NCBI RefSeq assembly: GCF_028502605.1
Contig: NC_079237.1
Coordinates: forward strand, 3,348,001-3,412,000
Source of the DNA: Trichoderma breve
Lineage: Eukaryota; Ascomycota; Sordariomycetes; Hypocreales; Hypocreaceae
Direction of reading: 5' to 3'
Length of the DNA: 64,000 bases
The notes beneath the pieces are model-generated. The model saw nothing but the letters and a program-made list of their open reading frames with translations. It had not been told where the DNA came from and did no database searches. Within the stretch, counting starts at the first letter, position 1; each line of letters opens with the position of its first letter. Position numbers and translations under genes: made by a program. Shown in pieces: positions 1 through 10,879 of the stretch.

Positions 1-899
1 ATTGAGATGGAGTATTGTCAGATATGTCAGAGACATCAAGGTTCTGATGGAGACACCAGCTAGGACACTTGGTGCAGGGCTGGCACTTGCACCTTGATGG
101 ACAGCCAGAACGGAAACAGAATAGCAACTCGGACCGTTTAATATTGTGCGCCCCTGAAAAGGAATTGTTCAAAAGAAGAGGGAATTGAAAACAGGTTCCT
201 CACCTATTATAGAATGGATATATAGATGGCGATGGGTATTGGGTTTTGACAGGAGTCTGGAGTAAAGGTAATGGATTCAATTCCGGGACCCCGCAACGTG
301 GCTTCACAATCACGTTAGAACAGTGGATTTTGACAAGCGGAATTCGGCAGCATAGTCATAGAGCGCTAACAATCAATTGAGAATTAAGACCCGGGTTTAA
401 AGGTTTTCTCCGGTAGGATGAAGATGCTATTCAACGTGAATTGCTTGCAATGTCGAGAAGAGACGGGCAATAGCGTTTATGCTTTAATCCGCGAAGGATC
501 ACGACTCCGAGTGCCGAGCCGGAGACTTTCATGTCCGAAGTCCTATGAGAGAAACAGTACCTGGAGCTAGCGTCATCTGCACCTTTGACAGGATGTAAGC
601 ATCAGCAATCTTCATGTTCATTCTCGTCAGCATCACACCATGAGATTTGCTCCCGACAGATAGACTACGATTGCTTCGATAATACGTGCATTTGACCTAC
701 CTAAGGAGAAGAGAAACGACAACTACCGGAGCTTGTGTCGCCCTACAATGACACAAGTCTCATCGGCGGAGTTAGGAGTCAAATATCCGAAGCCGCCTTA
801 CGTGATCATCAAAGGAATAGAGCTGCATTCGAGTTCGCAACTACAGAGACAGACAACCTTTAGTCCTTCGCATATTATTTTCAAATATTGAAATACATC
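1..899. other. Non-coding region upstream of the Zn2Cys6 regulator
   Basis: No reading frame of convincing length or composition is visible on either strand. The stretch directly precedes the regulator gene and presumably contains its promoter and 5' leader. No obvious repeat or RNA gene was seen. Confidence 0.5.
514..522. promoter_or_regulatory. CCG-N3-CGG inverted triplet, candidate Zn2Cys6 site
   Basis: The bases CCGAGCCGG form an inverted CCG/CGG pair about 380 bp upstream of the start of a Zn2Cys6 regulator. Proteins of this class often bind paired CGG triplets, so self-regulation is conceivable. A 9-bp match is weak evidence on its own. Confidence 0.2.
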
Positions 900-2793
900 A
901 TGTCAACTCCAGCTAAGCCTCAAAACGTGTGTCGGGGATGCAGATCAAGAAAGAAGCGTTGCGATGTGAGACTCACAAGCAGCAACCAACAACCGCCTTA
1001 CTAATACACAATACCAGGGCAGCCGACCGTCTTGCTCATCTTGTTCCACGAGAGGTGAGCTCTGTTACTATGAGAGAAACAACAGACACAATGTCCGCCA
1101 TGGACAAGTTTTGAGTCGTACAAATGGAAACACGCATAGTAACTCCGGCCTTCCAACTTGGAATTCCTGGCCGATGGACGAGATCGACGCGTTGCTAGGA
1201 CTTGAGACCAATGAGGTTGCGCCGCCACTAGAAGATTCGTTTGAGTGGATGTTGTCAAACAATGAGCCTCTAGGAATTGACATGAATACTTCTGGCCCGG
1301 AAAGACAAAATCATATTGTAGCTCAAGTTACTGAACTGCCAACACCGCCAGCATTGGACCCGAAGTTACCGGAGTTACCAGAGCTGCCAGACATATTGCA
1401 GTTAGTCGAGCTGTTCTTTGAAAAGTTCTACCGTTACTTCCCTATACTTCACAAGGAGACCATACAATCCGCCCTCAAATCACACGGAGCCGAGGGCATT
1501 CCACCAGTCTTGCTCTATGCAATCATTGCTGTTTCAGCAGGTGCCCATCCCAACCAACGGTTTCGGAAATTACAACAGATTTGGTATGAGGAAGCAAAGT
1601 GTCGAGTCTCAAGAGAGATACGAGAGCCGGACCACGTACTTCAAACTATGCAAGCTGCCGTTCTAGTCGTCTATCTTGGGCTGGCATACGTCGATTATTC
1701 AACCTCGATAGTGATGCTCGGCGAAGCTTGGAGGAAGACTGTTGCCATTGGCTTTGGTGACAGCCTGCGAAACATGATTGTGAAGACCCTAGGCACTCAA
1801 GAAAAGGCAAAGTGGATAGAGAGAGAGGAGATTATAAGGATCTCATGGATTCTCTTCATCATGGATCGCGGAATGTGCTTTCCGATTGGATTGATGCATG
1901 CCATTGATGATCGGCGGATGAAGATTGAGTTACCAATGCCAGAACGCGACTTTCAGTCGGAACAAGTGCCCGCGCCTCGATGCCCGAATCGGTTTACCTA
2001 TAACATGGACAACTTGATCGCAGCAATGAGAGACAGAAGCTCACGAGGCTCGGCAACCCAGCTGCAGTATCTTATTCTGGGATACGCAATGCTAGGGCGC
2101 ATTAGCGAAGCGCTCGATCCTGCTGCTGACGACGACGAGGATGGGCGCAAAGAGCGAATAGATACCCTTTGCACGCAACTCGCCAAGATTCGACTGATGC
2201 TTCCTCGTTCTGCCACAGAGCTCTCCATGGCCAATTACGACGAGTTCATAGAAGTGATTTGGCTCAACGTCATCTTGAATGCTTGCACAATTCTTTTGCA
2301 TCACCGCCCTCTTCAGGAAGGAGAATCTCTCGACGATGCGGGAACAGAGTTGGCTAAGAATTGGCCACTTTGTGTCGCTGCTGCACGGAACACGATATCC
2401 GTTCTTCGAGATGCCTCTCGCGTATCCGTCGACTTTGTGAGCAACGCGCATTTTCCGTGTCTGCTGTTCACTAGCGCTAGGATACTCATGACAGAATATT
2501 TCTGCCCTTCGAGGTATGGCGAAAAAGTCAAACCGACGGATGGTGTTGGTTCAGCCCCAGCTCGTGATCCGAAGCTACGTGAGGACCTGGAGGTTGTTAC
2601 CATGACGTTTTTCAGGATGAAAGAAGTGTGGCAAGGTCTAGGCCAGAAGTTTAGCAAAGGGATGCACTTTTACCTGCATCAAGGGGAAGATTTCGCGCGC
2701 AAGACAAAGGCCGGCGGTGCGCGGAGTCTGCTCGGGGTATGCGACAGCTGGACCGTAATTCCAGACGACTATGAGCTTACTATTCCAACTTGA
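900..2793 (+). CDS. Zn(II)2Cys6 fungal transcription factor
   Basis: Exons 900-965 and 1018-2793 give 613 residues. The 52-bp intron has a TACTAAT branch site and lies inside the zinc cluster. A search from the first long open stretch (near 1111) would therefore miss the DNA-binding domain. Joined, the cluster reads C-X2-C-X6-C-X6-C-X2-C-X6-C (residues 11 to about 40), the GAL4-type binuclear fold, preceded by a very short N terminus. The rest resembles the fungal-specific regulatory middle region (Fungal_trans), including a segment around residues 145-200 rich in FYRYFPILHK-like motifs. It should act in the nucleus as a sequence-specific regulator. It runs tail-to-tail with the SDR gene 133 bp downstream. 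Its target is unknown; a local metabolic gene set is possible. The family call is firm, the role is not. Confidence 0.9.
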
Positions 2794-2926
2794 AGAAAAA
2801 AATGAACATGGTTTGTTAAAAGACAAATGTTTTTTTGGGGGGAGTCTATTGCATATCTATGGCTTAATGAGATTTCGGCATTACACACCTTTTCACATAC
2901 AACCTCCATATCACAGCTTGATCCCC

Positions 2927-3754
2927 CTAGAGTACGAGCTGAGTCTTGGTATCTCCAACAAGACGACCTCCTGTAGTCTCAATAATCGCCCCCGTGGCAA
3001 AAGAATCCTTCATCAAATAGACGTAAGCCTCCGCTACTTCTTGCGGCGAAGCAACCGTGCCCGTGAGGGTCTCCTTCCTGAAGCTGTCTAGCACTGCTTC
3101 CCTGTGCTCTTTTGGGATCATGTCGAGCAGTTCCGTTTCAACACCACCGAGCATCACGCAGTTGCATCTCACAGGCCGCAGATCGACCGCAAGACCACGA
3201 GAAAGACCTTCAGTGGCGCCTCCAGCGGCAGCAATGATGGACCAGTTGGGCAGCGGGCGCCAGGTGTTTGTTCCGCCAGTCAGGGTGAATGAGCTTTTCA
3301 CTCCCTGGTTGATATACTTGTTCAAGTGCTTTGCAATAATAATTGCGCCCGTGTTACGGACTTGAGAAGTGGCGTGGATCTTCTCGACAGTTACGTCGCT
3401 AAGACCGCCGGTGTTTAGAGCATCGCCAGCTGTGTGAATAACATGGTCGAGCTTCCCATCCTTGGTCGCGAATTCCAAGAGCTGGACAACCTGTTCTTCA
3501 ATAGTATCGGGATTTCCGAGATTGCATGTCTTGGCAGATAGCAGCTTGTCCGCGTCTCCGAGGTTGGCTGCCTTGATGTGCTCCTTGAGACGAGAGACGG
3601 CGTTGTCCAACTTGGATTGGTTGGAGCTGCTGATGATGACTTGGGCTCCGTGTTCGAGAGCTGCTTCGGCAACACAAAAGCCTACGCCGGAAGAGCCGCC
3701 GAGGACAAGGACCCGGTGGCCTTGAAGCTTGTTGACGTATTTGAGGACGGCCAT
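2927..3754 (-). CDS. Atypical short-chain dehydrogenase/reductase (SDR)
   Basis: Single exon of 275 residues. The N-terminal Rossmann glycine motif GGSSGVG (residues about 19-25) is clear and should bind NAD(P). A later segment with GGVETELLD resembles the substrate-side loop of SDRs. The usual catalytic YxxxK is absent: where Tyr and Lys should lie, after the beta-5 strand (FTLTGGTN), the protein reads PNWSIIAAAGGATEG. It may therefore be a catalytically altered or non-catalytic SDR, or belong to a divergent subfamily that uses other residues. It is convergent with the Zn2Cys6 regulator and near an acyltransferase and a thioesterase, which fits a small-molecule tailoring role, but that is inference. 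The ATG at 3752-3754 gives the normal short SDR N terminus. Confidence 0.85.
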   Translation of the reverse strand: MAVLKYVNKLQGHRVLVLGGSSGVGFCVAEAALEHGAQVIISSSNQSKLDNAVSRLKEHIKAANLGDADKLLSAKTCNLGNPDTIEEQVVQLLEFATKDGKLDHVIHTAGDALNTGGLSDVTVEKIHATSQVRNTGAIIIAKHLNKYINQGVKSSFTLTGGTNTWRPLPNWSIIAAAGGATEGLSRGLAVDLRPVRCNCVMLGGVETELLDMIPKEHREAVLDSFRKETLTGTVASPQEVAEAYVYLMKDSFATGAIIETTGGRLVGDTKTQLVL

Positions 3755-4974
3755 GGTGATAGTGAGGGGATGCTAGAGGTTTGCTGTGAGAGTATTGTAT
3801 TGTAATCAGGGAATCGGATCTGTTGCTTCAAGTAGTATCTAAATCTTGGCTGGATAAACTCTTCTATATATACTTACAAGCACTCATAGTAACTATCCGT
3901 GTTATATCCAATGTCCTTCATATCTCCGTCTTGGTGGAGCTTGTCGGCGCTTTGTCTTAGCGGCGGCGACGGACCGCTAGCGTCGCCGCTCTGATCGGAT
4001 CCGCTCGATTGGATGCTGACCAGCCGGAGGATTAGAAATAGAAGACGATGTGATATAATAAGGCTTTGTGGGTGGCCGATTCAGTTGTATTAGAGGCAAA
4101 GGGCTGTATAAGTCGAAAAGATTATGATTAAGGCTAATCTCAGAGCTGGCGAAGCTGGTCCTTTTTCGAGACCTGTTCGCCGCCCATTCATGAAACCAGC
4201 TTTATATACGGAGTATGCCCATAACATATCACAGGGGGGGAGATCATGACTCTCTGCTCATTCCTCCGCGATTTATGAGATATCTCTCAGCAGAAGAAAG
4301 TAAGAGCGGCTTATTTGACAACATCCTCACTCTCACTGTTCGGACGTCAATTGATCAACTATGATATTGATGCTAGTAAGAGCTTAGTTGAGTGTTACAT
4401 TCATTGAAGAGGGGTTCCCCACAACCAACAGTACATACCCTTGCAAGAGCATTCTCATTGTACGCATACCAATCCAGTACCTGTCAGGGTGGCTGTGTTT
4501 TGAACATGACAAGGCTCGATGGTGTTACCTGAAAATTGAGGCGAGGCTGCGCAACCTTGGAAGCCTTTTTAATCCCCAACAGTTGACTAGCACTCAAACT
4601 TAACAACTCCCCAAATCTCCTAGTTATGAACGGCCTGTAACAGGGGTCACAGCAACTCTGCCATCCTCCCTTGAATAGTGCTGACCAATCCTATCCTCAA
4701 CCTGATGCGGAGGCCTCACAGATCATTGAATCTCAGCCGTGCCGACAACGTCTGGTTTGTAATATTCCCATATCTTACCGGCCAAATCGCATACGCAGGA
4801 GCATCTACCGCTCTGACTGCTGAGGGAGCTGGCAACCTGAACCTTCGCCTGGATGGTGCATGCACATGAAATTTCCTCGCTTTTTGGGCCCCAGGTCTTT
4901 GAGCGGCATAGAGAAGACATCAGAACATCTCACCTACCGGCTGGCACAGCCGAGTCACCAAGCTGAGGCTTCGA
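3755..4974. other. Intergenic region between SDR and NLR-like gene (divergent)
   Basis: About 1.2 kb holding the promoters of the leftward SDR and the rightward NLR-like gene. Visible items: a TATATATA stretch near 3865, and a GC-rich imperfect inverted repeat around 3960-3993 (GCGGCGACG against CGTCGCCGC). Just beyond it is the palindrome CGGATCCG near 3998, a possible Zn2Cys6-type site. No convincing gene was found; the short open frames at 4388-4603 and 4678-4869 look random. Confidence 0.45.
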
Positions 4975-7900
4975 ATGTCCAGCTATAAAGCCACAGAATA
5001 TACGGTAGGATGGATTTGCGCACTCCCTCTCGAGCGCGCCGCGGCAGAGGCGATGCTAGACTGCAAACATGGAGGTTCAAAGAGCAGCCAGTACACGCTC
5101 GGCCGTATCGGTGACCATAACGTCGTTATTGCTTGTCTACCAGCGGGTTTGACAGGGACAAATGCTGCCGCCACCGTCGCAGCCAAGTTGATATTGCAGT
5201 TTACGTCTATTCGATTTGGTCTTTTGGTGGGCATTGGAGGAGGAGTTCCGAGCAGAGAATCCGACATACGGCTTGGAGATGTAGTCGTCAGTCAACCGCG
5301 TAACGGATATGGGGGAGTGGTCCAGTACGATTTTGGTAAAACTCGTCCTGGAGAGTTCGAGACCACTGGCTTTCTCAATACACCTCCGATTGTGCTGTTG
5401 GATGCACTCTCAAAGATACAAGCGGATCATCTGTCTGGAAATAGCAAGTTCTCGCAATACTTGCAAAGGATTACTCACCAGCTTGGGATCATGCCCGATG
5501 ACCCCAAGACCGACACGTTGTTTGAGTCGAGCTATGAGCACGTGGAAGGGCCAACATGCGAGAATTGCGACGACAAGCAACTGGTACACAGAAAACCTCG
5601 GAACCAAGACATTGTGATTCATTACGGCACAGTAGCCTCTGGAAACCAGGTGATAAGAGACGGCATTACCAGAGATAAACTAAGCTCGAAGCTCGGAGGG
5701 ATCCTTTGTTTCGAGATGGAAGCAGCGGGACTTATGAACAGTTTCCCTTGTCTGGTCATACGAGGCATTTGCGACTATGCAGATTCACATAAGAACAAGG
5801 CCTGGCAACCTTACGCTGCGTCAGCCGCAGCTTCTTATGCTAGAGAAGTGCTGGCGGCTGTTAATTCAGATCAACCATCAATAGCTCGCATAGTTGATGA
5901 TACTACAAAGACTGTATGATTGGATTATTCTCACGATGAGAGAGAAATTTTGAGACTGACTTCACTTCTCGTTCATAGGAAATGCTTCGAGCTGAGATTG
6001 ATTCCAATATTGATACCGTGGATTTGAGTTGGTTTCTCTCCATTTTGCCAACAATAGATCAAGGAGAATGTGATTTCGATCATCCATCACCAGATTGGGA
6101 GAAGCCAGAATATTACTGGATTTTCAGAAATGCGGATTTTAAAAAATGGGACACCGGCGACTCTTCCCGAATCCTGTGGCTTACTGGACCGCCCGAGTGT
6201 AACATACGCAAAGCAACGTCCTTTATCCTACATCGAGAAATGGAAAAGTCTTCAAAGACAAATCGGCTCGTATTGCACTTCTTCTGCTCAGCGGCGTCAG
6301 TAAAAGGATCATCTATCGCAATGTTGATCAGAGCTCTTGCCCATCAAATTATCTCGACTTCATCACAGACTCGGCAGATGTCAATCATGCGCAAATTCCT
6401 GAGGACCATTTTGAGTAATACTTTCAAAAGGATGTCTCCGAATCTAATGCAACGGTTCTCATTAAGAGACTCAAATTCCAATATTAAGAATTTACTCGAG
6501 TCTCCAGATGACGGCTTATGGGCAGCTCTATGGGCCATCATGCCGACAGAACAAAGTCCGGAATTATCGATTGTCATTGATGGGATTGAACATATTCGCG
6601 ACCGTAGAGGGAAATTCGTTCGGAGAATCCGCGAATTTGTCGAGGATCTACAACGAACGTCCAAGGCCAAGATTCTACTCACTAGTGGGCTAGAATCTGA
6701 TACTGCGCAAATATTCAATGGTTTGCCTCACATCGAATATGATAAGGAAAGAAAAGGTTTGGCTGTAAATCCTGTGTCCATACGCCGCTGAATCTGCTCT
6801 AATATACTATAGAATGTCTTTCCAGCCTTTGTTTCGTCAACACACGCTTTAGCAAAATCGTAAAGGCATCTGAGGGTACCTTTGAGTGGCTCTGGGAACA
6901 CGCACAATATGATGCATGGTCAAAACCAAGCGTTTCCCGTGTGTTGCTGATCCAAGGAAAACCTGGGAGTGGGAAGAGCACTCTTACACGATATTTCAAC
7001 GAACACATACTTGAACGAGAACACGCCGCAGATTCAGCCGTCATAGCCAGATTCTTTTACAGCTATAGGGAGGATATTCTTCAAAGAAGCCATTACAACA
7101 TGCTACGGTCCATCATCCATGATATCTTATATCAGGATGAAGCCTTCTTTTATCATATTCAACCAGAGTATCGTCTCCAGCCTCGTAGTGACACTAGTGT
7201 CGAGTGGGAATATGAGTCGCTAAAACGTATTCTCATATCCCTACGCGACTACTCCTTGCAGCGGCCACTCTATCTAATTATCGATGCAGTAGACGAATCT
7301 GAATACGAGGATAGACGCAATATTCTCAAACTTTTGTTTCAGCTTTGTGCGGAGATGAAACATGGTGTCGTGAAAGTATTCATAACCAGCCGGCCAGTGG
7401 AACAGCTCGACATCCGCCAGAAGAATATAAATAACATAATACAGCTACACGAAGAGACCGTGTCTGACATTTCCCGTTTCGCGCGCTCTATGCTAGACGA
7501 CCTGCATATCTCGCGTCTCCTCGCTAAAGCTACGGATTTCATTATCAAGAACGCACACGGGGTGTTCCTATGGGTGAAGCTTGTTGGAGATCGACTGAAA
7601 GCTTCTATAGAGGTCGGTGATTCTGAAGACGTCATTTTTCAATGTCTCGAACATCTTCCAACAGAGTTGGACGATTTCTACAAACTCATGTTTAAGAGCT
7701 TGAGCGAGAACAAACCATATATTCCAGAATCAAGAACGATGTTCCAAATTGTTCTCTGGGCAGTGAGACCTCTGACGGTAAATGAGTTACTGCACGCCTT
7801 GGCAATGTCGCGTGTTGCCGATGTCGAATCTGACCTTTCCGATGATGTCTTTGACGGAAGAATCCCAACTAAGACACGCATCACTCACTGCGGAGGAAAC

Positions 7901-9949
7901 TTTTTGGAAGTCAAGCAGCCTTATGGTGCCTCCTTGGCAAATGCCCGTCCCAGCACTTCGTACCGTCGAACTAATAAGTCTATGGGGAATGAGGTTGTTC
8001 AGGCCATGCATCAAACTGTGCGCGACTTCTTTCTCAGCTCCGGCGGATGCGTAGCAAACTCAGAGTTGAGAATGAGCAATGACGACGAAGCTCATATCTT
8101 CATGTCTAAAATCTGTATTCGCTACCTCATGCTCTGCGTTGCCTGCACTACTTTGGCAAAGACACTACCTACTCCCGAATCGTGGACTTTGGAGCACTTT
8201 TATGAGTTCGCCAAATATTTGCAAAAAAGACCGTTTGCAAAATATGCCTTGTCTTTTCTTAAGCATCATATGAGTCACTGTCATCAAGACGCAAGGGTTT
8301 CGTACCTTGCCATTCAGCTAGCAAACAGCCTGACCGGTAGCCCATCGTCCTACTTGTTGGACAGCTGGGTCCTATCGAATATGGGGACAAGGGTCCAAGG
8401 TTCACATGACAATGAGCACGAAGGAAAAGCAATGGAATTCAGGGCTCAAGCCTTACACGCCGCAGTTTGGAATGACTTTCCTGTGGCCGTCGAGATCTTG
8501 TTGACAGCTGGGACCAACATCAACTCGAGGTGCGAGAAAGAGCGCACATTTCTGTCATTGGCAGCCGAAAGAGGGCATGAAGCCATTGCAGAGTTGCTAC
8601 TCGCACATCATGGCATTGAGGCTGATACAAAAGATATAGATGGGCGGACACCGCTCTCGTGGGTTGCAGAAAAGGGCCACAGTATGATTGCTGAGATGCT
8701 GCTGGCCCGCAATGATGTTGCGCCTGACTCAAAGGATATGGATGAGCGGACACCGCTATCTTGGGCTGCCGAACAAGGACATGGATCTGTGGTACAAATG
8801 TTGCTTGCCTGCAATGACGTTGACGCTGATTCTGTAGATAAATCTCAACAGACACCGCTCTCAAGGGCGGCGAAAAACGGACATAAGATCATTGCCGACA
8901 TGTTGATCCAGCATAATGTTGTTGCTACTTCGAGAGATGGACACGGACGGACACCGTTATGGCTGGCTGCAGAACAAGGGCATGAAGAAATAGTAGAGTT
9001 GTTGCTTGCCTTGAACAATGGCGAAGCCGATGAAAGCGATAGATATGGGCGAACACCACTGTCGCGAGCAGCTGGGCAAGGGCGCGATGCCATTGTGAAA
9101 CTTTTGCTCAACCGCAACATTGCCAAAGCAGACTCGAAAGATCAATACAACCGGACACCTTTATCATGGGCAGCTCGGCACGGGCATGGTAGCATAGTGG
9201 AATTGCTACTTGAACGCCACGATGTCGAGCCAGACTCAAAGGACTTTGACGGCAGGACGCCGTTGTCATGGGCAGCGTGGCATGGGCAACACAACGTAGT
9301 CAGGCTACTTCTTGACCACAAAAATGGCGTTCAAGTAACGTCAGAAAAGAAAAGTAAACGAAAGCTGTTGCTATCGAAGTTTGCACGGTATTACAAAGGC
9401 GCCAAGAAGCGTTTTGTTGGCCGCAAGGGCGTCGAAGCCGATTCAAGAGATGATTATGGCCAAACGCCACTATCCCGAGCCGCTGAGCAAGGACATGAAG
9501 CCGTGGTAAAGCTGCTGCTTGATCGCATAGACGTCGAAATCAATTCAAGAGACACGAAAGGGTGGACACCTTTATCCTGGGCGGCTGATCAAGGGCACCA
9601 TGATGTAGTAAAGCTATTGCTTGCTTATAAGAAGATTGAAGTTGACTCCAGAGATACTTCTAGACGAACACCTTTGTCTCGAGCAGCTGAGCAAGGGCAC
9701 CGGGACGTGATGGAGTTATTGCTTTCCCGAAACGAGGTTGACGTTAATTCGAGGGACGAGGATGGATGGACACCATTATTCTGGGCAGCTAGGCATGGGC
9801 ATCAAGCTGTGGTGAAACTTCTTCTTACACATAAGGATGTGAAAACTGATATAAGAGATGTATCTGGACGGACACCATTATCATTGGCTACCCGAAATGG
9901 ACATGAGGAGGTGAAACAATTGCTTAGTGCAACTCCTATCATTTCATGA
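4975..9949 (+). CDS. NLR-like receptor: nucleoside phosphorylase - degenerate NTPase - NACHT - ankyrin repeats
   Basis: Exons 4975-5913, 5979-6756 and 6813-9949 give 1617 residues; introns are 65 and 56 bp. Residues 1 to about 290 form a PNP_UDP-type domain (YTVGWICALPLE start, GIGGGVPS, CFEMEAAG). Residues about 360-570 resemble a first NTPase whose P-loop reads GPPECNIRKAT, without the GK[S/T] needed for nucleotide binding, although a Walker-B-like IVIDGIEH remains. Residues about 616-900 are an intact NACHT (GKPGSGKST at about 621-629, IIDAVDES near 728). Residues about 1120-1617 hold 14 ankyrin repeats, mostly 34 residues (RTPLSWAAEQGH.. pattern). The second splice restores a DKERKECLxSL linker typical of the family. 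Such fungal STAND proteins act in cytosolic non-self recognition and cell-death signalling. That role is known for the class and inferred here. Regulation is not visible. Confidence 0.92.
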
Positions 9950-10879
9950 AAGCGGTATGTAGAAACAGGGCATAGTAATGATATATTAGATCTCTATTTA
10001 CTTCGTTACCCCTTATCGCCTATTCGTATTCAGTCCTTGGTAATGACGCTTCTCCGATATCCAGGCTTTCATACCAGTATTTACAGGTATTGTCGGTAAT
10101 TAAATCTGACAATCGGCAGTGCGGTTAAAGACGTTGACCCTATCTCTTTCATACCCCAGTAACTGTCAGCCCAATAACCCGGGTTGGTTACCATTTATTC
10201 AGGGGTAGACTAAAGACAGCAACTTTCGACGAAACTAGCTCAACCGTTTCTGCTTTACTCGTATTTTCCAATCTTACGTATGGCCAGCCCGTGTTGTACT
10301 TAGTTCGGCAATTCACGAACGACCCGATACGAATCATTTTGCTCATTCTTGTCTTGTCTAATTGCAAAACAGACTAGGTGTTAATGCTTACAGAGCGCTA
10401 AGAGAGCTTGACAACGTGGCGCGCCGCAGTAACATGCCAACAGCGAGCTATTGTGAATCCTTCAACAAGAACTTGCTTATGAGTGAGCGATGGAATGCGT
10501 ATTCCTCAATTTGCCATGCGGGGTGCCAATGATGAGAGCAGAATCTTATTTATAGATGCATCAAGAACCAACAGCTATAACACGCTTGTCTTCGTTGGTT
10601 CAATGCTTGGTCATATACTATCCTGCTCTCGGCAGAATCCCAAGACGCGAACTTCAGTCCCTCGTGTGCGATAAGTGTCAAGCCCCCCCTAAGCGCTAAT
10701 CACGGGTGAATGAAATTAAGTTCAAAGCCCTCCTCAAGCTATCAGCTGATGACATCCAAGGGGAAGTCCTCATATATAGTTAGACGATAGGAATGCAATA
10801 GAGCACAATCCATTGACACATTGTTTCACCCATCTCTAACAGGATTGCCGTTGTGACGTACATCTGGAACAGCGACATC
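9950..10879. other. Intergenic region before the acyltransferase
   Basis: About 0.9 kb with no convincing gene. A TATATAG-like stretch lies near 10771, about 105 bp before the acyltransferase ATG. The open frame at 10483-10674 (63 codons) has no recognisable features. Confidence 0.45.
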
